Below are positions 1-5,787 of a stretch of DNA of 5,838 bases, piece after piece; the stretch's first letter is position 1; each line of letters begins with the position of its first letter. Origin of the DNA: Bacteroidales bacterium (GTDB taxonomy: Bacteria > Bacteroidota > Bacteroidia > Bacteroidales > UBA7960); assembly GCA_007128045.1 (NCBI GenBank), contig SKYG01000189.1:1-5838 (forward strand). The letters are read 5' to 3'. The translations under genes were made by a program, and so were the position numbers. The notes under the pieces were generated by a model that worked only from the letters and a program-made list of their open reading frames with translations, ran no database searches and had not been told where the DNA came from.

Positions 1-2
1 AT

Positions 3-101
3 TTTGATATTGGCATAGAACGCGATCCCGGGTATATGTATGGACCAGGCCTGCCCCGCACGTTTCAGATCGGACTTACCGCCGGAAATTCCTGGAGATA
101 A
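3..101 (+). CDS. TonB-dependent receptor, C-terminal fragment (partial, runs off left edge)
   Basis: Only the last 32 codons before TAA (99-101) are visible. The peptide contains the stretch YGPGLPRTFQIGLTAGNSWR. A PG-x-PRTF segment followed by an alternating hydrophobic strand with an aromatic residue near the end is the usual finish of Bacteroidota TonB-dependent outer-membrane receptors; the last beta-strand and its aromatic residue are recognised by the BAM assembly machinery. By family, the full protein would be a 22-strand barrel of roughly 650-1000 residues importing a siderophore, cobalamin or glycan with energy from TonB-ExbBD. The substrate cannot be told from this piece. It lies 291 bases upstream of the next gene, so it is probably a separate unit from the glycan genes. 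The family call rests on a short motif; another outer-membrane barrel is possible. Confidence 0.6.
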   Translation, partial: FDIGIERDPGYMYGPGLPRTFQIGLTAGNSWR

Positions 102-106
102 TCATA

Positions 107-133
107 CGTCCGTATTTTTTGGCAAAAAAGACG
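107..133 (+). terminator. AT-rich hairpin just after the receptor gene, possible weak terminator
   Basis: Six T (115-120) and six A (124-129) flank the three-base loop GGC. CGTC (107-110) and GACG (130-133) can extend the stem if CGTA (111-114) bulges out. The structure begins 6 bases after the receptor stop codon. Its stem is mostly A-T pairs and no T-run follows it, so as an intrinsic terminator it would be weak. The position is the main argument; an accidental run of T followed by A is a real alternative. Confidence 0.22.
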
Positions 134-327
134 AACTGCCCATGCGTAAATTGCTGGCATTCTTACAGGACTTATTGGCTTCTTTGCCATATTGTAACAA
201 GCTGTAATGGCTGCAAGTGCAAATCCTGTTGATAGCCTCAGGTCAGAATAACCGAAAAAATCCCTACTTTAGCAGGTGAAACTTCCATGACAGGGATTCG
301 TGACACTCAGGCGCATGATTTTCTGTT

Positions 328-359
328 ATGGGGTCAAAGGTATAAGGTCGAAAGTCGAA
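328..359 (+). repeat. Dispersed intergenic repeat, copy A
   Basis: The 32 bases begin ATGGGGTCAAAGGTATAAGG and end AAGTCGAA. They match positions 3366-3397 at 28 of 32 places by direct alignment. Inside are short direct units of the type AAGGTATA / AAGGTCG / AAAGTCG, which also build the octamer array at 4431-4476. It ends 33 bases before the small membrane protein start. GGGAGTC (362-368) just after it may belong to a related simple-repeat family, since its complement GACTCCC occurs at 5771-5777. Function unknown. Confidence 0.7.
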
Positions 360-392
360 TTGGGAGTCTCTTAACTAAAACAGCAAATCACT

Positions 393-572
393 ATGAAACA
401 AGAACATGGTAGCAGCTCAGCCAGTGCCGTATATGGCCTGGGTTTTATCGGAGCCATTATTTATTTTATCTCTACAGCGAGTGGTTTTTGGATGATCCTT
501 TTGGGTGTGCTGAAAGCAATTGTCTGGCCTGCCATACTGGTATATGAAGCCCTTAAGCAACTTGGCGCCTGA
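393..572 (+). CDS. Small conserved membrane protein (59 aa, function unknown)
   Basis: ATG at 393 opens a 59-codon frame ending at TGA 570-572. A short polar, Ser/Ala-rich N-terminus (residues 1-12) is followed by YGLGFIGAIIYFI (14-26), which can form a first membrane helix. A second hydrophobic stretch (about 32-51) contains KAIVWPAILVYEAL and leads to a short charged tail. From memory, this pattern (YGLGFIGA, an aromatic hinge near residue 32, then a K-A-x-V-W-P-A-x-L-V-Y-x-x-L tail) is typical of a widespread family of small bacterial inner-membrane proteins of about 60 residues with no established function. The match over the whole length is why I call it a gene despite its size and the lack of a Shine-Dalgarno site. 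It stands alone, with repeats on both sides, so the neighbours do not suggest a role. An out-of-phase frame at 520-720 overlaps its end and is spurious. Confidence 0.8.
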   Translation: MKQEHGSSSASAVYGLGFIGAIIYFISTASGFWMILLGVLKAIVWPAILVYEALKQLGA

Positions 573-579
573 AAACCTG

Positions 580-593
580 CAACAATTCAACAT
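580..593 (+). repeat. CAACAATT octamer, upstream partial copy
   Basis: One full CAACAATT (580-587) plus CAACAT (588-593) begins 8 bases after the small membrane protein stop. It is the same unit as the three-copy array at 619-642; the two blocks flank the hairpin at 596-615. Confidence 0.6.
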
Positions 594-595
594 CT

Positions 596-615
596 GGACA
601 GGCCCAGTCCTGTCC
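596..615 (+). terminator. Perfect 7-bp hairpin downstream of the small membrane protein gene
   Basis: GGACAGG (596-602) and CCTGTCC (609-615) are exact inverse complements around the six-base loop CCCAGT. The stem is GC-rich and starts 24 bases after the stop at 572, a fitting place for a transcript end. No T-run follows, so it may be a REP-like palindrome or a 3'-end stabiliser instead of an intrinsic terminator. Octamer repeats border it on both sides. Confidence 0.4.
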
Positions 616-618
616 CTA

Positions 619-642
619 CAACAATTCAACAATTCAACAATT
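619..642 (+). repeat. Tandem octamer array (CAACAATT)x3 in the GT2 gene leader
   Basis: Three exact head-to-tail copies of CAACAATT lie at 619-626, 627-634 and 635-642. The array ends 7 bases before the ATG at 650 and so occupies the place where a ribosome site would be. Gain or loss of copies would change spacing upstream of the start without altering the coding frame. Any regulatory effect is inference. Confidence 0.85.
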
Positions 643-649
643 TCATCTT

Positions 650-1603
650 ATGAAGATAAGTGGTTTTTCAATGGCAAGAAACGCCGACAAATTGTATTAT
701 CCGTTAAAGCAAGCCATTGAGTCGGTGCTTCCCATTGTTGATGAATTTGTAGTTGCCATAGGTCAGGGAGATGCAGGAGACAAAACCCGTGAGATCATAG
801 CAGGTATTGGCAGCGACAAAGTAAAGATCATTGATACCGTATGGGATATTGAAAAGTTTCCCAGAGGTATGGAACACGCCCATCAAACCGACATAGCGAA
901 AGAGGCATGTACCGGCGACTGGCTGATCTATTTGCAGGCTGATGAAGTGATCCATGAAAAATACCTCGATCCAATCAAGCATGCTTGCTTTACATACCTG
1001 AATGATAAGGATGTGGAAGGCTTTATACTTGGGTACAAGCATTTCTGGGGCGATTATGATCATTATCACCGCAGTCATGGTTGGTATCCATACGAGATAA
1101 GAATCATCAGAAACGATCCGGACATTCATTCCTGGGAATCGGCACAATCTTTTCGCCGGATACCAAATTTTGATGGGCTTAACTACCGGCAAAAGGAACA
1201 TACCTTTAAGCTAAAGGTCGTGAAGATCGAGGCCGAAATATACCATTACGGATGGGTAAGGCCGCCAGAGTATATGACCAGAAAAGACAAAGCTTTTTTG
1301 ACCAACCACCAGGGCAAGGAAAAAGCGGAGGCCTACTATAAGAATCATTACAAGCCTTTTGACTATGGCCCGCTCCATCTTCTCGAAAAATTTGAAGGCA
1401 CACACCCCGGCGTTATGACCGAATGGATATCCAGGTTTAACTGGAAAGACCAGCTTCAGTACAGCGGGAAGTCAAAAAACAGAGGTAAGCGCAGAGGCAG
1501 GCATGAAAAGCTTAAAAACAGGGTGTTCTCTTTTATTAAATACAACATCCTGAAGATGCCAATGCTGGGTGAATTCAACAATTTTATTCTGCTGAAGAGA
1601 TAA
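650..1603 (+). CDS. Glycosyltransferase family 2 (GT-A fold)
   Basis: A predicted cytoplasmic sugar transferase of 317 residues that would use a nucleotide-activated sugar; donor and acceptor are unknown. The N-terminus has the GT2 opening (SGFSMARNADKL, residues 4-15), then a helix and the strand VDEFVVAIGQGDAGDKTREI (30-49), as in transferases related to the WaaE/KdtX group. The metal/nucleotide-binding acidic motif is LQADEV (95-100), with D98 in the DXD position. HGWYPYEIRIIR follows in the middle and is a plausible acceptor-side segment. The C-terminal region (about 270-300) is very basic, suggesting membrane association, and ends in a hydrophobic tail without a clear transmembrane helix. 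Start: the ATG at 650 gives the family N-terminus directly; an octamer array replaces a Shine-Dalgarno. The ligase-like gene follows within about a dozen bases, implying co-transcription. The family call is firm, the role in LPS-type glycan synthesis is inferred from neighbours. Confidence 0.9.
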   Translation: MKISGFSMARNADKLYYPLKQAIESVLPIVDEFVVAIGQGDAGDKTREIIAGIGSDKVKIIDTVWDIEKFPRGMEHAHQTDIAKEACTGDWLIYLQADEVIHEKYLDPIKHACFTYLNDKDVEGFILGYKHFWGDYDHYHRSHGWYPYEIRIIRNDPDIHSWESAQSFRRIPNFDGLNYRQKEHTFKLKVVKIEAEIYHYGWVRPPEYMTRKDKAFLTNHQGKEKAEAYYKNHYKPFDYGPLHLLEKFEGTHPGVMTEWISRFNWKDQLQYSGKSKNRGKRRGRHEKLKNRVFSFIKYNILKMPMLGEFNNFILLKR

Positions 1604-1616
1604 CCTCTTGCCAATT

Positions 1617-3332
1617 ATGTTGAATAACTGGATGTCAGATAGAAAACTGATCTTGCATTATGCAAACTGGATCGTAATAGGCCTGATGGCAATCAGCCTG
1701 CCTGTCTCAAAGTTTACGTTCAGCATGTTTCAGTTCTTTCTTGCCGGCCTGTTTATCCTGGATGGTATAAAATATGACGATTGCAACAATTTTTTCAGAC
1801 AACCAACCACGTTCAGGAAAGGCCTCCAAGCTATCCCTTTTATAGTCTGGATATCAATAAAAGCGATCGTGGTAAAGGTCAGGAACATGCCTGATAAAAA
1901 GGCATTTTTGGTGTTTGTCCTGCTTTATCTGCTGCATTTGGTCGCCGTCTTGTATTCGGATAATTTTTCACGCGCACTCACCGAATTACGTGTCAAACTA
2001 CCCTTAATCCTTATCCCACTTTTCTTTTCTTCCATCAAAACAGGTTCACATAAATGGAAAGAGGTTGTCTTATTGCTGTTTGTCGTTGCCACAATTGTTT
2101 CGACTTTTTTTGGGATGGTTAATTTTGTTGCTGACACACAGGCTGATATCCGATCATTATCTCCTTTTATTCATCATATAAACTTTTCAGTTTTTATTGC
2201 ATTTTCGATTTTTGTATTGATGGTGCATCCATTTGATCATGTATCGACCATTCCAGGCTTCTCTGTTTATACCAGACTTGCGGCAATCTGGCTCTTCTTG
2301 TTTCAGATGTTGATCATCAAATCATTGACAGGTGTCATTGTTTTATTTGCTGGTGTATTGACCTTGTTTCTTTTCCCGGAACTGTTCAGATTAACGATCC
2401 GCCCTTTATACAGCAGGGCTGTGGCATTCCTATTGCTTTTCGGAATCATTGGATATACAGGCTTTTCAGTGTTTCGATATTATAATGCTGTTGAAACAAT
2501 ACACATTGATTCCCTTGAACAGGCAACGTCCAGGGGTAATCCCTACAGCCATTTGCTTGAGGAGTCTATGCTGGAGAATGGACATATGGTCTTTATCTAT
2601 ATTGCAGATCAGGAGTTGAAAGAAGCCTGGCATGATCGCAGTAAGTATGACTATGAGGGCAAGGATGACCGTGGCCACGACCTGAGATATACCCTATACA
2701 GGTATATGACGTCTCTGGGTTTGAGAAAAGATGCTGACGGCCTTGATTCGTTAAGTGATGTTGACATCCGGCTAGTTGAGAGCGGACTAACCAACCATAT
2801 TTTTACCAGAAGGTATTCCCTGTATCCCAGGATCTATCAAACGATATGGGAGTATGATCAATTCAGGGAAACCGGGAATTTTCATGAAAAGTCCTTTATT
2901 CAAAGGCTTACCTCCATACAAATTGGTATAGAAGTAGCTAAAGAGAACCTGCTATTTGGTGTGGGTACTGGAGATGTGGTTGATGCCTATAGGGCGAAAT
3001 ACCATGAAAATTATGACCTGAGGCTTCTTGATGTATCAGATAATGAGCTGATCACAGGCGCCAACCAATGGTTAAACCTGATCGTGGCATTTGGTATTGT
3101 TGGCTTTCTGGTAGCTCTGTTTGCCATTTTCTATCCGCCCTACATTTCTGGGACGTTCCATATACCTTTGTTTGTGTTGTTTTTGGTCGTATCATCTACA
3201 GCAATGTTTGGAGAAGAGATGCTCCGGTTCCAGACAGGTCTGGGGTTTTTCGCATTCTTCTACAGTTTTTTCGTATTTTTAAAACCAGAGACCTCTGACC
3301 AGCAACCAAATACTACAAGAAATGCCATGTAA
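1617..3332 (+). CDS. O-antigen ligase / Wzy polymerase-like polytopic membrane protein (Wzy_C family)
   Basis: Proteins of this family join or polymerise lipid-linked glycan on the periplasmic face of the inner membrane. The frame is open from a TTG at 1608; I prefer the ATG at 1617 (571 residues; numbering from there), and ATG 1632 is also possible. Hydrophobic helices lie at about 17-50, 95-115, 128-140, 150-172, 189-203, 222-254 and 268-286. A large hydrophilic loop (about 290-480) includes YTLYRYMTSLGLRKDADGL (358-376), a block I associate with the Bacteroidota subfamily, and GVGTGD (448-453). The closing membrane part has ANQWLN (482-487), then FGIVGF, then FGEEMLRFQTGLGFFAFF (531-548). 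SPFIHHINFS (182-191) corresponds to a block I remember as SPFISHIRF. Two remembered conserved positions differ: Arg is Asn189, and the His of HNxxL is Ala482. Ligase and polymerase cannot be separated by sequence alone. Confidence 0.85.
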   Translation: MLNNWMSDRKLILHYANWIVIGLMAISLPVSKFTFSMFQFFLAGLFILDGIKYDDCNNFFRQPTTFRKGLQAIPFIVWISIKAIVVKVRNMPDKKAFLVFVLLYLLHLVAVLYSDNFSRALTELRVKLPLILIPLFFSSIKTGSHKWKEVVLLLFVVATIVSTFFGMVNFVADTQADIRSLSPFIHHINFSVFIAFSIFVLMVHPFDHVSTIPGFSVYTRLAAIWLFLFQMLIIKSLTGVIVLFAGVLTLFLFPELFRLTIRPLYSRAVAFLLLFGIIGYTGFSVFRYYNAVETIHIDSLEQATSRGNPYSHLLEESMLENGHMVFIYIADQELKEAWHDRSKYDYEGKDDRGHDLRYTLYRYMTSLGLRKDADGLDSLSDVDIRLVESGLTNHIFTRRYSLYPRIYQTIWEYDQFRETGNFHEKSFIQRLTSIQIGIEVAKENLLFGVGTGDVVDAYRAKYHENYDLRLLDVSDNELITGANQWLNLIVAFGIVGFLVALFAIFYPPYISGTFHIPLFVLFLVVSSTAMFGEEMLRFQTGLGFFAFFYSFFVFLKPETSDQQPNTTRNAM

Positions 3333-3365
3333 AATGTTTCACATACAGGAGAATAAATATCTTTC

Positions 3366-3397
3366 ATGGGGCCAAAGGTTGAAGGTCGAATGTCGAA
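3366..3397 (+). repeat. Dispersed intergenic repeat, copy B, overlapping a probable false start codon
   Basis: The 32 bases begin ATGGGGCCAAAGGTTGAAGG and end TGTCGAA; 28 of 32 match copy A at 328-359. The repeat supplies an ATG at 3366, and its last bases supply another at 3390, both in frame with the downstream GT9 gene. Copy A is non-coding in the same orientation, so translation here is probably incidental. It begins 33 bases after the ligase-like stop codon. Confidence 0.75.
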
Positions 3398-3413
3398 GGA
3401 AAAAAATAATCAG

Positions 3414-4424
3414 ATGAATTCCACTCCCAAAAATATTCTGGTAATTCAGACCGCGTTTATTGGTGACATCATTATGAGTACGCCTTTATTTTCCATGTTG
3501 AAGAAGGCATATCCCGATGCTGAGATTGACGTGGTGGTAAACAGCCGGCATACATCCATATTATCCAACAACCCATATATCAGGAACGTATTTGGCTTCA
3601 ATAAATCGACCAATAAAATCCGGAATCTGGTCAAGCTCATACGTGTCATCAGGAAGAACCGCTACGATCTTGCTGTATCCATGCAAATACATCTGTCCTC
3701 CACACTAATGATGGGTTTGGGAGGAATAAAGAAACGGGTTGGATCGTCGCGTCAGAAACTGTTGACCCATCCGGTGGTTTTTCATCCTGGGATGCATATT
3801 CGTGAAAAAGCAGCTATGTTGGTACGTGCATTAAAGGAAGACAATTATGATATGCAGACCCAGCTATACCCTTCTGCATCTGATAGAAACACAGCAAATC
3901 AATATCTTCGAAACAACAAACAATTCAGGCTGGGTATTGCTCCGGGTTCGGTTTGGGAAACAAAGAAATGGCCCAAAGAATACTATCTGGAAGCCATTGC
4001 TGCATTGATCAGTGAAGCAGATGTCTATCTCATAGGCGGAAAGGATGATCTTAGATTGTGCGATGAAATCATAAACAGGACGCCAGGTGGTAACGTCATC
4101 AATACTGCAGGAAAACTGTCTTTGTTACAGTCGGCAGCCCTTATAGATCAGCTAGACCTTTTACTGTGCAATGACAGTGCGCCATTGCATATGGCAAACG
4201 CCATGAACACGCCCGTGTTTGCCATCTTCGGACCAACAGTAAAAAAATTCGGATGTTACCCCTATCAAGACAACGACAAGATGATTGAGATTGACTTATA
4301 CTGCCGGCCCTGTTCAAAGCATGGAGGCAACATCTGCCCTGAAGGCCACTTCAGGTGCATGAAAGATATCAGGCCGGAGCGGGTAGTCCGGGAGGTATTA
4401 GCCTTTAAAGGGAATAGGGGGTGA
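3414..4424 (+). CDS. Glycosyltransferase family 9, ADP-heptose:LPS heptosyltransferase-like
   Basis: A GT-B fold transferase of 336 residues from ATG 3414, close to the usual 330-350. In LPS cores this family transfers heptose from an ADP-heptose donor on the cytoplasmic side of the inner membrane. The Rossmann start NILVIQTAFIGDIIMSTPLF (7-26) carries D18, matching the catalytic Asp of WaaC/WaaF. APGSVWETKKWP (176-187) and NDSAPLHMANAM (from 253), followed by FAIFGPT, are the donor-binding motifs. Four Cys near the end (C297, C300, C308, C315) form the C-P-C / CPEGH / CM pattern seen in many WaaF-like enzymes. Start: the frame opens at 3366, with another ATG at 3390, but those codons lie in an intergenic repeat and add a polar 16-residue leader not expected in the family. 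AGGAG at 3347-3351 is 14 bases from 3366, and AAGGA at 3395-3399 is 14 bases from 3414; neither settles it. The sugar transferred in this organism may not be heptose. Confidence 0.88.
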   Translation: MNSTPKNILVIQTAFIGDIIMSTPLFSMLKKAYPDAEIDVVVNSRHTSILSNNPYIRNVFGFNKSTNKIRNLVKLIRVIRKNRYDLAVSMQIHLSSTLMMGLGGIKKRVGSSRQKLLTHPVVFHPGMHIREKAAMLVRALKEDNYDMQTQLYPSASDRNTANQYLRNNKQFRLGIAPGSVWETKKWPKEYYLEAIAALISEADVYLIGGKDDLRLCDEIINRTPGGNVINTAGKLSLLQSAALIDQLDLLLCNDSAPLHMANAMNTPVFAIFGPTVKKFGCYPYQDNDKMIEIDLYCRPCSKHGGNICPEGHFRCMKDIRPERVVREVLAFKGNRG

Positions 4425-4430
4425 TATAAG

Positions 4431-4476
4431 AAGGTATAAAGGTCTGAAGGTATAAAGGTCTGAAGGTCTGAAGGTC
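4431..4476 (+). repeat. Tandem octamer array (AAGGTMTR type, 5.75 copies)
   Basis: Successive octamers read AAGGTATA, AAGGTCTG, AAGGTATA, AAGGTCTG, AAGGTCTG and a partial AAGGTC. The array starts 6 bases after the GT9 stop and abuts the AAAAGAG array. The units share the AAGGT core with the dispersed repeats at 328-359 and 3366-3397, so all three loci probably belong to one simple-repeat family. Confidence 0.85.
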
Positions 4477-4544
4477 AAAAGAGAAAAGAGAAAAGAGAAA
4501 AGAGAAAAGAGAAAAGAGAAAAGAGAAAAGAGAAAAGAGAAAAG
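4477..4544 (+). repeat. Heptanucleotide tandem repeat (AAAAGAG), about 9.7 copies
   Basis: Nine exact copies of AAAAGAG run 4477-4539, followed by AAAAG (4540-4544). A perfect array of this length is expected to change copy number by slipped-strand mispairing. It lies between genes, 160 bases before the next start codon, so an effect would be on transcription or mRNA and not on a reading frame. The complementary strand reads as a Ser/Phe/Leu-rich frame (4475-4681), which is a by-product of the repeat. Confidence 0.95.
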
Positions 4545-4575
4545 TCAATCAATAGATCATAGGTGAAAGGTACCA

Positions 4576-4600
4576 TGTAGGGGCGAAAAAACTTTCGCCC
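4576..4600. repeat. REP-like palindrome with perfect 8-bp stem
   Basis: GGGCGAAA (4581-4588) and TTTCGCCC (4593-4600) are exact inverse complements around the loop AAAC, preceded by TGTAG. Short GTAGGGGCG-type palindromes are scattered between genes in many bacterial genomes; that is recollection, not a search. The following bases (ACGAACCGG) contain no T-run, so it is not a standard intrinsic terminator, though it may still stabilise or end the upstream transcript. Confidence 0.7.
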
Positions 4601-4704
4601 ACGAACCGGGGTCCTCAATAGCCTATAAAATAAATAACATATCGGGAAAGATGATGTTATATAAAAGAAAAAATAGCTCATAAATAGATGAATATCAATT
4701 ATAA

Positions 4705-5754
4705 ATGGTTGTATCTGGTTTATTGATAAAAATACCTTATTGGGTATGCTGGCAGGTTCTTCGTATATTCGGACGATTGCAGGGGGTGGTGTTTTATGTG
4801 GAGTCAGAACATGATTACCAGATTATTGAATACATACTACCACATATAAACAAGCCGTATCGTATCGTTGCCCGAAACCGGCATGTGGCAGAGATGCTGC
4901 AACAAAGGGGAGTAGAAGCTAGAATATGGCCGGCATTCCCAACTTTGCTGATCATGACCAGGCATGCTTTTCACCGGTTTCCAATAAATAACATGAAAAA
5001 GATTGGGTTAATGCACGGCCCGTTTTATTTTAAAAGAATGATAAAGCCTGAAAGGTATAATGCTTTCGATCTATACCTTTTTACGTCTCAACACGTTGTT
5101 GACCAAGCTGCTGTTCATGGAGTTGGTTGTGGTGTGGTTGGCGGGTATGCTCGTATTGACGCATTTAAAGATTCCCGCGTAATTGTATGCTCGCAGCAGT
5201 TGAAAAGCGAATCAGTATTTTCAGATCATAAGAAAATCCTGCTGTTTTCTGCAACCTGGGATGGTTCAGGCCAAAGCGCCATAGACAGGTGGGTTGATGA
5301 TCTATCTGAACTGAGTGTCCGGTACAATATCCTTGTAAGCATCCATCCACTCATGTCAAAATCATACAAAGAAAAAGTTGAAAAGAATAAGCACATAAGG
5401 GTGGTTGGCCAGCATGAACTGTATGCAGCAATGATGATCGCAGATGTTTTGGTCTGCGACACCAGCTCTATCATGGCCGAATTTTGTGTGCTCGATAAAC
5501 CGGTCATCACGTTTAAGGTCGACAAAGGCCATAGACTTACCCCGGAAATTCAGTCAATGATCAGCGATATCTCTGTCCAGATTGAAAAAACGGATGAACT
5601 TGATGAGGCAATTGAGCGTTACCTGAAGCAGCCGGATTTAAAGCAGGAAAATCGTAAGAGGTGGACAAGCATTATGTTTGATGATTTATTAATTTCGCAT
5701 GGGGTGAAGGCTGCTGCTGTCATAAACACGTATATTGATAATAATGATGGTTGA
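4705..5754 (+). CDS. CDP-glycerol glycerophosphotransferase-like protein (TagB/TagF family)
   Basis: This 349-residue protein resembles the GT-B-like family that moves glycerol-phosphate or ribitol-phosphate from CDP-polyols to glycans, best known from wall teichoic acid synthesis. Visible motifs in order: LMHGPF (102-107) with the first conserved His-Gly (H104); GGYARID (146-152); LFSATWDGSGQSA (180-192), the block that carries T-W in the family; IHPLM (213-217) with the second conserved His-Pro (H214); and ADVLVCDTSSIMAEF (246-260), the DxSS nucleotide-binding signature, followed by DKPVITF. These match the catalytic and CDP-binding positions of TagF, so the enzyme looks intact. A hydrophobic N-terminus (about 1-31) may serve as a membrane anchor. 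Start: ATG 4705 after an AT-rich leader without a Shine-Dalgarno; ATG 4688 is in another frame. The 280-base repeat-filled gap suggests its own promoter or at least separate control. In a Gram-negative glycan cluster it probably adds a phosphopolyol or similar group; the exact substrate is unknown. Confidence 0.82.
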   Translation: MVVSGLLIKIPYWVCWQVLRIFGRLQGVVFYVESEHDYQIIEYILPHINKPYRIVARNRHVAEMLQQRGVEARIWPAFPTLLIMTRHAFHRFPINNMKKIGLMHGPFYFKRMIKPERYNAFDLYLFTSQHVVDQAAVHGVGCGVVGGYARIDAFKDSRVIVCSQQLKSESVFSDHKKILLFSATWDGSGQSAIDRWVDDLSELSVRYNILVSIHPLMSKSYKEKVEKNKHIRVVGQHELYAAMMIADVLVCDTSSIMAEFCVLDKPVITFKVDKGHRLTPEIQSMISDISVQIEKTDELDEAIERYLKQPDLKQENRKRWTSIMFDDLLISHGVKAAAVINTYIDNNDG

Positions 5755-5787
5755 AGAACCCCCAAGTCCCGACTCCCTAAGAAGCAC

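Larger units (their letters stand above)
102..392. other. Intergenic spacer between receptor and small membrane protein gene
   Basis: This 291-base stretch has no gene I can support. Its left part holds the AT-rich hairpin and two overlapping short reading frames. One runs 40-207 (55 codons from an ATG inside the receptor gene); the other runs 119-232 (37 codons from a TTG, with eight Cys). Neither has a ribosome site, and they exclude each other. A 7-bp inverted repeat, AATCCCT at 259-265 and AGGGATT at 292-298, has a 26-base loop and is weak. The right part carries a copy of a dispersed repeat at 328-359. I found no clear Bacteroidota promoter (TTG, then TAnnTTTG) upstream of 393; TACTTTAG at 265-272 is only a partial match without a matching upstream element. 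Confidence 0.6.

Noticed and set aside
40..207. 55-codon frame from an ATG inside the receptor gene, ending at TAA 205-207
   Set aside because: It overlaps the receptor's 3' end in another frame, has no ribosome site or recognisable motif, and competes with the Cys-rich frame. Most likely a shadow frame.
259..298. Inverted repeat AATCCCT / AGGGATT as a terminator or operator
   Set aside because: Only 7 bp with a 26-base loop and no T-run; easily expected by chance.
704..1201. Minus-strand frame of 165 codons opposite the GT2 gene
   Set aside because: Lies wholly within a well-supported glycosyltransferase on the other strand and shows no recognisable domain.
1571..1588. TTCAACAATTTT near the end of the GT2 gene as another CAACAATT repeat
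   Set aside because: It is a single coding occurrence specifying residues near the C-terminus and is not tandem; treated as coincidence.
1608..1616. TTG at 1608 as the start of the ligase-like gene
   Set aside because: It adds only Met-Pro-Ile before an ATG at 1617 and has no supporting ribosome site; ATG 1617 or 1632 is more likely.
4431..4544. Possible CRISPR array
   Set aside because: Units are 7-8 bases in direct contact with no spacers, so they are simple tandem repeats.
4475..4681. Minus-strand frame rich in Ser, Phe and Leu
   Set aside because: Its low-complexity C-terminus is the AAAAGAG array read on the complementary strand, and the rest shows no known motif.
4688..4726. ATG at 4688 as an alternative start of the CDP-glycerol-transferase-like gene
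   Set aside because: It is in another frame and reaches a stop (TGA 4724-4726) after 12 codons.
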